This document shows, one piece after another, positions 16,107 to 24,309 of a stretch of DNA of 47,882 bases. The DNA is from Streptomyces griseorubiginosus (lineage in GTDB: Bacteria; Actinomycetota; Actinomycetes; Streptomycetales; Streptomycetaceae): assembly GCF_017614965.1 (NCBI RefSeq), contig NZ_WVUG01000029.1, forward strand, positions 1 through 47,882, read 5' to 3'. Under the pieces are notes generated by a model. That model was given only the letters and a program-made list of their open reading frames with translations, made no database searches and had not been told where the DNA came from. Both the position numbers and the translations under genes were made by a program. How positions within the stretch are numbered: position 1 is the stretch's first letter; each line of letters opens with the position of its first letter.

Positions 16107-17828
16107 TCAGTGGGCCGCCTGGATGTCGATGTTCATGAACCGGGCCCAGGCCCGCCCGGCGTCGGTATCCCAGAGGCGGTCGAGATCGGGGTCGTGGGCG
16201 ATCCAGTCGCCGGTGAGGGTGCTGTCGGACGTACGCAGGCTGCGGTCGAGCTGGTTGAGGGCCGACCTCGTGCAGTCCTGCAGCCAGTCGCCGGGCTCGT
16301 AGCCGGTCGGCAGACTTCCGTCGGGCAGGTTCGTGGCCAGGGCGAGGAAGCACGCCGCGTTGTAGTGGGTCATCCAGCCGGCCGACCCTTTGCGCACCGG
16401 GCCCCAGTGCCGTGACGTGGCCCGCGCACGGGTGATGTTGGCGTGCGTGGCGGGGTCATGGTCCGAGCCCTTGCGGTGATCGTCGAAGAGCAGCCGGCGG
16501 ATCCCGGTGCCCCGCGCGCGGTACCAGGTGCCGACCAGTACCTCGTCGGCGACGCGGTCGAAGGCTTCACTGACCTTGCGCTGCTGCTCGGGGTCCGCCG
16601 TGCCCGTGTGGCCGTTGTGGCCGTTGTGGTGGACCCGGGTGAGGTCGTGCGCGGCCAGAGCGATGCGGATCGCACCGAGGAAGGTCCGGCGCTGGGAGCG
16701 CCGGGCCGGCAGGGGCAGCGGCATCAGCCACGAACCCCAGTAGCGTCGCTCACCGCTGTTCGAGCGGCCGCCGGGCACGCTGCTGCGCAGCCAGCGACGC
16801 AGCAGTGAACGCAGCCGCAGTCGTTTGCAGATGTCGTCCAGGTGGATCCGGGCGAGGGCGGCCATCTCCAGCAGCCGCATCCGCTCCTCCTCCGTCCTCG
16901 GCAGGTCCTGCTCGCGCAGCAGGGGGCGCGCGGCCCGGGAGTAGGCGATGGCCATGCGGTAGGCGGTCTCGATGTGTTCCGGCCACAGTTCGGTGCAGCG
17001 CTGGTAGATGTCGAGCGCCTGCTGGTAGTCGCCCGTCGGCTGGTGCGCGTGCTTCAGTTCGATCAGGGCGGCTTCGCCGTGCCGTACGAGCAGGTTGCCG
17101 GGGACGAACTTGACCGCCTGTGTGAACGCCCGCAGCGCCTCGTCGTAGTCGGCGCCGGTGCCGTCGGTGGGCGCCGGGTCGCTCACCTGGCGCCGCTGCT
17201 CGTGCAGACCCTTGCGGTACAGGGCGAGAGCCTGCTCGTCCTGACCCCAGCGTTCCCAGCGGGGGATGCGCCGCAGCATCTCCGGCTGGTTGCGCACCTT
17301 CACGATGCAGTGGACGGCGATCTTCTCGACCAGCGTCTCCTCGTCCTCCGAGGCGATCACACCGGCCGCGATGATGCGGTTGTGCGGCATGCGCAGAATG
17401 CGTACCGAGATCCTGCGCGTGGTCCCCTCCGAGTCCAGTTCGCGCAGATCGACTGCGTATCCGGGCGGGCTCGCAAGGGCGAGGTCGAGCACCGAGCCGA
17501 TCCACCCCTGCGTCGGCGTGGACGCCTGCGGCCGGCTGTCGGCCGTCGAGGCGGACGGACTGCCGGGGGCGAGGACGCTCTCGCCGCCGTGTTCGGTGAG
17601 GTGCACCGCGAGATGGGCGGCGAGATGCCCGGTCCCGTTGCCGGAGCCGTTCTCCGCGGCCGGCCCGGGCAGCAGGACCAGCGGCAGGATCCGGCCGCGG
17701 GACCGCAGCCGGTGCACGAGCGACGAGACCCCGCGCACGATGCCGAGCGCCACGAGGGCGCCGATGCCGAGCACGAAGAGACGGGTGGCCGCGCTCAGCG
17801 CCTGCTCCACCGCGTTGCCCACACCCAT
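16107..17828 (-). CDS. Membrane-anchored TPR-like protein of unknown function
   Basis: This is a 573-aa protein. The start ATG 17828 follows a GGCGGGGG ribosome site. One N-terminal membrane helix lies at about residues 14-37 (ATRLFVLGIGALVALGIV). It is followed by a low-complexity Gly/Ser region and a soluble part. Residues about 200-330 read like tetratricopeptide helices (EQALALYRKGL, DYDEALRAFTQAVKFVPGN, DYQQALDIYQRCTELWPEH). The C-terminal end (WMTHYNAACFLALA, DWIAHDPDLDRLWDTDAGRAW) is the usual last TPR block of Streptomyces proteins of this type. The His/Asn/Gly-rich stretch near 405-415 (HHNGHNGHTG) is unusual. I do not recognise the protein. The topology suggests a scaffold with the TPR part in the cytoplasm. 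Confidence 0.75.
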   Translation of the reverse strand: MGVGNAVEQALSAATRLFVLGIGALVALGIVRGVSSLVHRLRSRGRILPLVLLPGPAAENGSGNGTGHLAAHLAVHLTEHGGESVLAPGSPSASTADSRPQASTPTQGWIGSVLDLALASPPGYAVDLRELDSEGTTRRISVRILRMPHNRIIAAGVIASEDEETLVEKIAVHCIVKVRNQPEMLRRIPRWERWGQDEQALALYRKGLHEQRRQVSDPAPTDGTGADYDEALRAFTQAVKFVPGNLLVRHGEAALIELKHAHQPTGDYQQALDIYQRCTELWPEHIETAYRMAIAYSRAARPLLREQDLPRTEEERMRLLEMAALARIHLDDICKRLRLRSLLRRWLRSSVPGGRSNSGERRYWGSWLMPLPLPARRSQRRTFLGAIRIALAAHDLTRVHHNGHNGHTGTADPEQQRKVSEAFDRVADEVLVGTWYRARGTGIRRLLFDDHRKGSDHDPATHANITRARATSRHWGPVRKGSAGWMTHYNAACFLALATNLPDGSLPTGYEPGDWLQDCTRSALNQLDRSLRTSDSTLTGDWIAHDPDLDRLWDTDAGRAWARFMNIDIQAAH

Positions 17829-18028
17829 ACCGCCCCCGCCGAGTAGTGCCGACGCATGCCTATGACATATCCGGAATGGGTGCGGAATAAGCCATTCGCC
17901 CGTGGGGGAACGCCAGTTGACCGACGACACGTCTCGCGGCGGGCCGCTGGAGAGGCATGTGGGGACGACGGCCGGGGGGCCCGCGGCGGCCGGAAACTCG
18001 CATCGGTCGTGCGTCGTAAGGTGGTCCC
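17829..18028. other. Divergent intergenic region, no clear motif
   Basis: This 200-bp region lies between the divergent TPR-type and MerR-type genes. It is somewhat AT-richer near 17855-17895 and must hold both promoters, but I could not assign convincing -35/-10 pairs. The MerR gene has an AAGGTGG ribosome site at 18018-18024. Confidence 0.4.
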
Positions 18029-19099
18029 ATGAGCCGGCCGCCCTCGTCCGGGCACACCGCGACCACCGGCGACGGCCCGCTGCCGGCCGCCGAGGCGGGC
18101 GGTGACGTCTCCTTGACCACGGGTGCGCTGGCACGCCGGCTCGGTGTCTCGCCGACCACGCTGCGCTCGTGGGACCGCCGGTACGGCATCGGGCCGGCGG
18201 TCCGCGCCGACGGACGACACCGGCGCTGGAGCCCGCGGGACGTGTCGGTGCTGGAGGCGATGTGCCGGCTGACGTCATCGGGTATACCGCCCGCCGAAGC
18301 CGCGCGCGCCGCCAAGAAGACGGCCGGCGCGCCCCCGGTCACACCCGCGCAGGCCGCGGAGCCGGCGGCACCGGAACGCTCGAAGGCCGCCGGCCCGCTG
18401 CCCCTCGGAGACGTGCGTCTGGAGTGCCGGGGGCTGGCCCGCGCCGCCGTACGCCTGGACGCCCCGGCCGTCGAGGAGCAGCTGACCGGGGCAGTGGCGC
18501 GGTACGGAGTCGTCGTCGCGTGGCAGGAGGTGATGGTGCCGACCCTGCACGCCGTGGGCCGCAAGTGGGCGTCGTCCGGCGACCGCTACGTGGAGGTCGA
18601 GCACCTGCTCTCCTGGCACGTCTCCACCGTCCTGCGACGCGGTACCCGGCCCCCCGCGCCACGCGCCGAGGCAGCGGTCACCGGCCCCGTGCTGCTGGCC
18701 TGCGCACCCGGCGAACAGCACACCCTGCCGATCGAGGCGCTCAACGCCGCCCTCGGCGAACTCGGCGTGCCCACCCGGATGTTCGGCGCCGCCGTACCGG
18801 CGGAGGCGCTCGCGGCGGCGGTGCGGCGCCTGGGACCGTCGGCCGTGGTGCTGTGGGCACAGGCGCGCTCCACCGCGAATGCGCCGTTGGCCGGTCATCT
18901 GGCCGGCACCCAGTGGGGGACGAAGGGCGCACGCCGCCGGCCCGTGGTCGTACTCGGCGGACCCGGCTGGTCCGCCCGGTCGGCCCGCGGCATGCTCAGG
19001 CCCCCCAGCCTCGAGGACGCCCTCGCCGTCCTCCCCGGCGCACACCGCACCGCATCACCGCGGTGGACAGGGCTCAGTCACCGCCGCGCGCCTGCCTGA
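18029..19099 (+). CDS. MerR-type regulator with B12-binding domain (CarH/LitR-like photoreceptor)
   Basis: This is a 356-aa protein. The MerR HTH is at about residues 30-95 (LTTGALARRLGVSPTTLRSWDRRYGIGP, broken here by nothing unusual). A helical cap domain follows with Trp180 and the Glu191-His192 pair (WASSGDRYVEVEH), close to the W-x9-EH pattern that caps adenosylcobalamin in CarH. The Rossmann domain begins ACAPGEQHTLPIEAL, and His231 matches the lower-axial cobalt ligand of CarH (PGERH). In that family the dark tetramer represses DNA, and light breaks the Co-C bond and releases it. The photolyase gene converges on it with a 26-bp tail overlap, which fits a light-response role. The W to EH spacing is one residue longer than in CarH. 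Confidence 0.85.
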   Translation: MSRPPSSGHTATTGDGPLPAAEAGGDVSLTTGALARRLGVSPTTLRSWDRRYGIGPAVRADGRHRRWSPRDVSVLEAMCRLTSSGIPPAEAARAAKKTAGAPPVTPAQAAEPAAPERSKAAGPLPLGDVRLECRGLARAAVRLDAPAVEEQLTGAVARYGVVVAWQEVMVPTLHAVGRKWASSGDRYVEVEHLLSWHVSTVLRRGTRPPAPRAEAAVTGPVLLACAPGEQHTLPIEALNAALGELGVPTRMFGAAVPAEALAAAVRRLGPSAVVLWAQARSTANAPLAGHLAGTQWGTKGARRRPVVVLGGPGWSARSARGMLRPPSLEDALAVLPGAHRTASPRWTGLSHRRAPA

Positions 19100-20447
19100 A
19101 ACGGGCGAGACCTTCGGAGAGTTCGACGATCGGATCCGGATAGTCGCCGAGCGCGGCCCGCTCCAACCCCCGCAGCTTCCACGGTTCGTGCACCGACGGG
19201 CCCTCGACCGGGGCGAGTTCGGGAACCCAGCGCCGGACGTAGCCGCCGTCCGGGTCGTAACGGCGGGCCTGGGTGACGGGGTTGAGAACCCGGTTGGGGC
19301 GGCTGTCGGTGCCGGTGCCGGCCATCCACTGCCAGTTGAGCTGGTTGTTGGCCACGTCGCCGTCGACCAGGAGCTCCAGGAAGTGCCGGGCGCCCACCCG
19401 CCAGTCGACGTAGAGGGTCTTGGTGAGGAAGCTGGCGGTCAGCAGCCGTCCGCGGTTGTGCATCCAGCCCTCGTGGCGCAACTGCCGCATCGCCGCGTCG
19501 ATCACCGGGTAGCCCGTGCGGCCCTCCTTCCAGGCCCGCACGTCCTCGCGGGCGGTGCGCTCGGAGCGCCAGCGGTCGCGCTTGGTGCGGTAGTCGGCGG
19601 TGGCGGCCGCGGGCCGCGCGGCCAGCACCTGCCGGTGGAAGTCCCGCCAGGCGAGCTGCCGTACGAACGCCTCCGCGCCCGGGCCGCCCGCCGCGCGCGC
19701 CCGGTGGACGAGTTCCACGGGGGAGAGCGTGCCGAAGTGCAGGTGCGGCGAGAGACGGGACGTGCCGTCACCCGACAGGTCGTCGTGCTCCTCCTCGTAC
19801 GACGCGATCCCGGCACACAGCCACGAGGCCAGGAGCCTGCGGCCCGCCGTCTCCCCGCCCTCGGCCAGGCCCGCCGACAGCCCCTGGAGGGTCGCGCGCG
19901 AGGGAAGCTCCTCGGAGCCGACGCCGTCCGGCACGCGGAGGGTGCGCGGCGGCGCCAGTGCCGCACGCAGGTGCACCCCGGCCCACTGCCGGAAGTACGG
20001 GGTGAAGACGGCGAAGTGGTCCGAGGAGGCCGGGGTCAGCGCGCCGGGCGTCACGGCCGTGGTCACGGTGTCGTGGACGTGCAGCCGCCGCCCCTCCGCC
20101 TCCAGCGCCCGGCGCAGCCGCAGCTCGCGCCGGTGCGCGTACGCGCTGACGTCGGCGGCCATGTGCACCTCGTCGGCGTCCGTCTCGGAGGCCACCTTGC
20201 ACACCTCCTCGACGACGTCACCGGAGCGCACGATCAGCCGGCCGCCGCGCTCGCGCAGTCCGCCGTCGAGATCCCGCAGACAGTCGGCGAGGAACGCGAG
20301 CCGGTTGGGCGCGGCGAACCCCGCGCCGGTCACGCCCCTGTCCCGGACGAAGAGGGGGACGACCTCGCGGGACTCGTTCGCCGCCCGCAGGGGCGGGTGG
20401 TCGTGCAGGCGGAGGTCGGCGGTGAACAGGACGATCGAGACGTTCAT
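19074..20447 (-). CDS. phr: Deoxyribodipyrimidine photolyase
   Basis: This is a 457-aa cryptochrome/photolyase family protein. The N-terminal alpha/beta domain starts VSIVLFTADLRLHDHPPL, the conserved DLR-DN/H-P motif. The C-terminal FAD domain includes SRLSPHLHFGTLSP, MRQLRHEGWMHNRGRL, LYVDWRVGARHFLE, NNQLNWQWMAGTGTDS and NPVTQARRYDPDG, all diagnostic of class I CPD photolyases. These repair cyclobutane pyrimidine dimers with blue light, FADH- and an antenna cofactor. The start ATG 20447 has GGAG eight bases upstream, and the ORF extends further up only as a non-coding extension. It is probably cotranscribed with the SDR gene upstream (74-bp gap). Confidence 0.93.
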   Translation of the reverse strand: MNVSIVLFTADLRLHDHPPLRAANESREVVPLFVRDRGVTGAGFAAPNRLAFLADCLRDLDGGLRERGGRLIVRSGDVVEEVCKVASETDADEVHMAADVSAYAHRRELRLRRALEAEGRRLHVHDTVTTAVTPGALTPASSDHFAVFTPYFRQWAGVHLRAALAPPRTLRVPDGVGSEELPSRATLQGLSAGLAEGGETAGRRLLASWLCAGIASYEEEHDDLSGDGTSRLSPHLHFGTLSPVELVHRARAAGGPGAEAFVRQLAWRDFHRQVLAARPAAATADYRTKRDRWRSERTAREDVRAWKEGRTGYPVIDAAMRQLRHEGWMHNRGRLLTASFLTKTLYVDWRVGARHFLELLVDGDVANNQLNWQWMAGTGTDSRPNRVLNPVTQARRYDPDGGYVRRWVPELAPVEGPSVHEPWKLRGLERAALGDYPDPIVELSEGLARFRQARGGD

Positions 20448-20521
20448 GGTGGTGCTCCGGGGGCGGGTGTACGGCTTCCGACGACATGCTTCCGACGCCG
20501 TGGACACGGCGGATGCGGCCG

Positions 20522-22051
20522 TCAACCGCTGGGTGCGTGTTCCCTCGCCGGGGTGACCGGCTCGCGGGCCGCCGCGAGAGCGATGTTGCGCGCCATGCCG
20601 CCGAAGACGACGGCGTGGAAGGGGGAGACGCTCCACCAGTAGGCGTGCCCGAGCAGCCCGTGCGGATGGAACAGGGCCCGCTGTACGTAGCGGGTGCGGC
20701 CGTCGGGACATGTCCCGGCGCGCATCTCCAGCCAGGCGAGTCCCGGCAGGCGCATCTCGGCGCGCAGCCGCAGCAGACGGCCCGGCTCGATCTCCTCCAC
20801 CCGCCAGAAGTCCAGCGAGTCGCCGGCCCGCAGCCGGGCCGCGTCACGGCGCCCCCGGCGCAGTCCCACACCGCCCACGAGCCGGTCGAGCCGGCCCCGC
20901 ACCGCCCAGGCGAGCGGGAAGGAGTACCAGCCGTTGTCGCCGCCGATGCCCTCGATCACCCGCCACAGCGCCTCCGGGGAGCCGTCGACGAGCACCTCCC
21001 GCTGGTCGGTGTACAGGCTGCCGCCCGCCCAGTCGGGGTCGGTGGGCAGCGGGTCGCTGGGCGCACCGGGCACGGACGCCGAGGACCAGCGGGTGGCGAC
21101 CCGGGCCTCACGGACCCGCTGCAGGGCCAGCCGTACGGCCTCGTCGAAACCGATGGGACGCCCGGGAGGGCCGGGCGCGTACCGGACGATGTCCCGCTCG
21201 TGGCAGACGACCCCGTGGCGCAGCGACTCGGTCAGCGGTCGCGCGATCCCCGCCGGGACCGGGGTGACCAGCCCGACCCAGTGACTGGACAGCCCCGGGG
21301 TGAGGACGGGCAGCGGGACGATGATCCGCCGGGGCAGGCCCGCCACGGCCGCGTAGCGCAGCATCATCTCCCGGTAGGTCAGCACGTCCGGACCGCCGAT
21401 GTCGAAGGCGCGGCTGACGTCGGCCGGCACCCGGGCACTGCCCACGAGGTGGCGCAGCACATCGCGCACGGCCACCGGCTGGATCCGGGTGCGCACCCAG
21501 CTGGGAGTGATCATCACGGGCAGGCGTTCGGTGAGGTAGCGCAGCATCTCGAAGGAGGCCGAGCCCGAGCCGATGACGACGGCCGCCCGCAGCACGGTGG
21601 TGGGCACGCCCGAGTCCAGCAGGATCCGGCCCACCTCGGCCCGGGAGCGCAGATGCGGCGACAACTCCCGCTCCACGACGCCCGAGGGCGTCAGAGCGCC
21701 CAGATAGACGATGCGCCGCACGCCCGCGGCCCGGGCGGCCTCGCCGAACATCCGCGCGGCCCGGCGGTCGGTCTCCTCGAAGTCCTCTCCCGTGCCCAGG
21801 GCGTGCACCAGGTAGTAGGCCACGTCCACTCCGCGCAGGGCCGCGGCGATGGATTCGGCGTCCGTGACGTCGCCCCGCACCACCTCCACCCGGCCGGCCC
21901 AGGGATGGTCACGCAGCTTGCCCGGCGACCGGGCCAGGCAGCGCACGCGATGGCCGGCGGCGAGAAGCTCGGGCACCAGCCTGCCGCCGATGTACCCCGT
22001 CGCCCCCGTGACCAGGCACGTCAGACCCGGTGCGTCCTCGTCAGCGTTCAT
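20522..22051 (-). CDS. SDR-family NAD(P)-binding protein with C-terminal DUF2867/SRPBCC-like domain
   Basis: This is a 509-aa two-domain protein. The N-terminal atypical SDR (NmrA-like) carries LVTGATGYIGGRLVPELLAAG (TGxxGxxG, residues 13-21) and YYLVHALGTG, and it resembles Ycf39/nucleoside-sugar epimerase relatives. Residues about 330-495 form a ligand-binding SRPBCC/DUF2867 domain (WRVIEGIGGDNGWYSFPLAW, DFWRVEEIEPGRLLRLRAEM, FHPHGLLGHAYWW). Proteins with this fusion often neighbour photolyase genes and light-regulated clusters in other bacteria. The substrate is unknown. The start ATG 22051 has CTGGAG seven bases upstream. The upstream region holds two perfect short palindromes. Confidence 0.87.
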   Translation of the reverse strand: MNADEDAPGLTCLVTGATGYIGGRLVPELLAAGHRVRCLARSPGKLRDHPWAGRVEVVRGDVTDAESIAAALRGVDVAYYLVHALGTGEDFEETDRRAARMFGEAARAAGVRRIVYLGALTPSGVVERELSPHLRSRAEVGRILLDSGVPTTVLRAAVVIGSGSASFEMLRYLTERLPVMITPSWVRTRIQPVAVRDVLRHLVGSARVPADVSRAFDIGGPDVLTYREMMLRYAAVAGLPRRIIVPLPVLTPGLSSHWVGLVTPVPAGIARPLTESLRHGVVCHERDIVRYAPGPPGRPIGFDEAVRLALQRVREARVATRWSSASVPGAPSDPLPTDPDWAGGSLYTDQREVLVDGSPEALWRVIEGIGGDNGWYSFPLAWAVRGRLDRLVGGVGLRRGRRDAARLRAGDSLDFWRVEEIEPGRLLRLRAEMRLPGLAWLEMRAGTCPDGRTRYVQRALFHPHGLLGHAYWWSVSPFHAVVFGGMARNIALAAAREPVTPAREHAPSG

Positions 22052-22147
22052 CGGCTCCAGTCCCTCCGCGGAAGTTGCCTCCCCGAGATCACTTCCACTG
22101 TCGCCGCGGTCGCGGATGCAGCGCCTCCGCGGTCGGCCGCGCTCACC

Positions 22148-22185
22148 CCTGTCGACAGGTCCAACCGTCGACCGTGGACATGTCC
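22148..22185. promoter_or_regulatory. Two perfect palindromes upstream of the SDR/photolyase unit
   Basis: CCTGTCGACAGG (22148-22159, 12 bp) and GGACATGTCC (22176-22185, 10 bp) have centres 27 bp apart in the divergent region between the SDR gene (start 22051, minus) and the small gene at 22260. They are plausible binding sites for a dimeric regulator, possibly the B12-type MerR protein encoded 3 kb away. Confidence 0.4.
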
Positions 22186-22259
22186 GCGCCGATAGGGGGC
22201 ACGCGAACACTACGCAGCCGTTGTCGGAAGTCGAGGTTGAAACTGGAGGTGCTGCTGCT

Positions 22260-22427
22260 ATGGGCGCGAAGGTGTTGGAGCGGTTTCCTGCGGGAGCTCC
22301 GCGCGGATCGTGGCCGGCAGAGGAGTACGCGGCGAGGCGCCGCGCCGAGGGCGAACCGGCGACGGTCGTCATGGACCTGAAGTCCGACGCGTTCCTCGTG
22401 GTGATCCCGAGCGGCGACGAGGACTGA
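22260..22427 (+). CDS. Small protein of unknown function (55 aa)
   Basis: This is a 55-aa ORF whose start ATG 22260 is preceded by GGAGG at 22245-22249. The protein is soluble and mixed-charge: MGAKVLERFPAGAPRGSWPA at the start and a C-terminal MDLKSDAFLVVIPSGDED that looks like a beta-strand pair. The ribosome site, the high third-position GC and the clear hydrophobic core support a real gene. I do not recognise a function. It is followed, 20 bp after its stop, by the first 17-bp palindrome of the local regulon, so it is likely transcribed separately from the SulP gene. Confidence 0.65.
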   Translation: MGAKVLERFPAGAPRGSWPAEEYAARRRAEGEPATVVMDLKSDAFLVVIPSGDED

Positions 22428-22447
22428 GCGGGCCTCTGCTGCTCCGG

Positions 22448-22464
22448 TCACCCGCTGGGGGTGA
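22448..22464. promoter_or_regulatory. 17-bp palindrome, copy 1 (upstream of SulP gene)
   Basis: TCACCCG-CTG-GGGGTGA is one mismatch from the perfect dyad TCACCCG-N3-CGGGTGA. It ends 80 nt before the SulP start at 22544 and is followed by GGCCGT, as in copy 3. Confidence 0.7.
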
Positions 22465-22543
22465 GGCCGTGGGCGTCGGGACGGTCGATTCTGCGAGGGT
22501 ACGGCCGACCGGGGCATGACGCCTCCCGCCGGAAGGAGTGCCC

Positions 22544-24304
22544 GTGACCACCGGCAGCGACACCCACTGGGCGGTGGACCGGTTGCGGGCGGTCCCCGGG
22601 GTGCGAACGCTGTCGGACTACCAGCGGCCCTGGCTGGTCAAGGACGTGGTCGCCGGGGCCGCCCTGACGACGCTGCTGGTGCCGCAGGGCATGGCGTACG
22701 CCGAACTCGCAGGTCTGCCGCCCATCACGGGCCTGTACACGACGATCCTCTGCCTGCTCGGCTACGCGGTGTGCGGTCCCTCCCGGATCCTGGTGCTGGG
22801 CCCCGACTCCTCGCTCGGACCGATGATCGCCGCCGCCGTCCTGCCCCTGGTCACGGCGGGCGGCGATCCGGACCGGGCGGTGGCCCTGGCCTCGATGCTC
22901 GCCGTCATGGTGGCCGGCATCATGATCCTCGCCTCCGTGGCGCGGCTCGGTTTCATCGCCGACCTGATCTCCAAGCCGACGATGATCGGCTACATGAACG
23001 GTCTGGCCCTGACGATCCTCGTCGGTCAGCTGCCGAAGCTGCTGGGCTTCAAGGTCGAGGCGGACAGCCTCATCGGGGAGTGCGCCGGCCTCGTCCGCAA
23101 ACTCGCCGACGGCGCGACCGTGCCGGCCGCTGCCGCCGTCGGAATCAGCGGACTGGTGCTGATCCTCGTGCTGCAGCGGTTCCTCCCGAAGGTCCCCGCG
23201 GTGCTCGTGATGGTCGCGCTGGCGATCCTCGCGTCCTCGGTCCTCAGCCTCGGTGAGCACGGCGTCCGACTCGTCGGACCGCTGCCGGAGGGCTTCCCGC
23301 CGTTCACGGTGCCGCATGTGACGGTCGACGACCTCGCGCCGCTGTTCGGCGGCGCGTTGGGCATCGCCGTGGTGTCGCTCGCCGACACCATCTCCAACTC
23401 CTCGGCGTTCGCCGCCCGCACCGGTCAGGAGGTCCGCGGCAACCAGGAGATGGCGGCGGTCGGGGTCGCGAACCTGGCGGCGGGGCTCTTCCAGGGCTTT
23501 CCCGTCAGCGCGAGCGGATCCCGCACGGCCGTCGCCGAGCGCGCGGGCGCCAGGAGCCAGCTGACCGGCGTCGTCGGAGCCACCCTGATCGTGCTCATGC
23601 TGGTCCTGGTACCGGGCCTCTTCCGCAATCTCCCCCAGCCCGCCCTCGCCGCCGTGGTCATCGCCGCGTCGCTCTCGCTGGCCGACCTCCCCGGGACCGT
23701 ACGGCTGTGGCGGCAGCGGCGCGTGGAGTTCCTGCTGTCGGTCGCGGCCTTCCTCGGTGTGGCCCTGCTCGGGGTGCTGCCCGGCATCGCGATCGCCGTC
23801 ACGCTCTCCGTCCTCAACGTCTTCCGGCGCGCCTGGTGGCCGTACGACACCGTGCTGGGCAGGGTCCCGGGCATCGAGGGCTACCACGACATCCGTTCCT
23901 ATCCCGAGGCCGAACGGCTGCCCGGACTCGTGATCTACCGGTTCGACGCGCCGCTGTTCTTCGCCAACGCCAAGACCTTCCGCGACGAGGTGCGCCGGCT
24001 GTCCGCGACCAGCCCGCCGCCGCGCTGGATCGTGATCGCGGCGGAGCCCATGACCGACGTGGACACCACCGCCGCCGATGTCCTGGTCGACCTCGATGTG
24101 GCGCTCAACGCCCGGCACGTGCATCTCGTCTTCGCCGAACTCAAGGACCCGGTGCGGCGGAAGATCGAGCGCTACGGGCTCACCCGCACCATCGACGCGG
24201 CCCACTTCTACCCCACCGTGGAGACCGCCGTGGCCGCCTTCCGCCGGCACACCGGAGCCGAGTGGGCCGCCGGGGCCTCCACGCCAGCACTCGGTGAGGG
24301 GTGA
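22544..24304 (+). CDS. SulP-family inorganic anion transporter with STAS domain
   Basis: This is a 586-aa protein. The membrane part (residues about 25-430, ten to fourteen helices) holds the SulP signature LVPQGMAYAELAGLPPITGL near residue 44, and DSSLGP and SSLADTISNSSAFAARTG further on. The C-terminal cytoplasmic STAS domain (about 450-560, LVIYRFDAPLFFANAKTF, AAEPMTDVDTTAADVL) resembles anti-sigma-antagonist folds and often regulates transport. It carries sulfate, bicarbonate or another small anion, and the specificity is not readable. The start is set at GTG 22544, since the GGAAGGAG at 22531-22538 would overlap the alternative GTG 22538. It overlaps the next gene region and heads a three-gene operon under the 17-bp palindrome. 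Confidence 0.9.
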   Translation: MTTGSDTHWAVDRLRAVPGVRTLSDYQRPWLVKDVVAGAALTTLLVPQGMAYAELAGLPPITGLYTTILCLLGYAVCGPSRILVLGPDSSLGPMIAAAVLPLVTAGGDPDRAVALASMLAVMVAGIMILASVARLGFIADLISKPTMIGYMNGLALTILVGQLPKLLGFKVEADSLIGECAGLVRKLADGATVPAAAAVGISGLVLILVLQRFLPKVPAVLVMVALAILASSVLSLGEHGVRLVGPLPEGFPPFTVPHVTVDDLAPLFGGALGIAVVSLADTISNSSAFAARTGQEVRGNQEMAAVGVANLAAGLFQGFPVSASGSRTAVAERAGARSQLTGVVGATLIVLMLVLVPGLFRNLPQPALAAVVIAASLSLADLPGTVRLWRQRRVEFLLSVAAFLGVALLGVLPGIAIAVTLSVLNVFRRAWWPYDTVLGRVPGIEGYHDIRSYPEAERLPGLVIYRFDAPLFFANAKTFRDEVRRLSATSPPPRWIVIAAEPMTDVDTTAADVLVDLDVALNARHVHLVFAELKDPVRRKIERYGLTRTIDAAHFYPTVETAVAAFRRHTGAEWAAGASTPALGEG

Positions 24305-24309
24305 GCGCG

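Noticed and set aside
20448..20711. N-terminal extension of the photolyase frame
   Set aside because: The extension is Arg/Pro-rich and unlike a protein. It overlaps the end of the SDR gene, and the family starts at the MNVSIVLF position, which also has a ribosome site.
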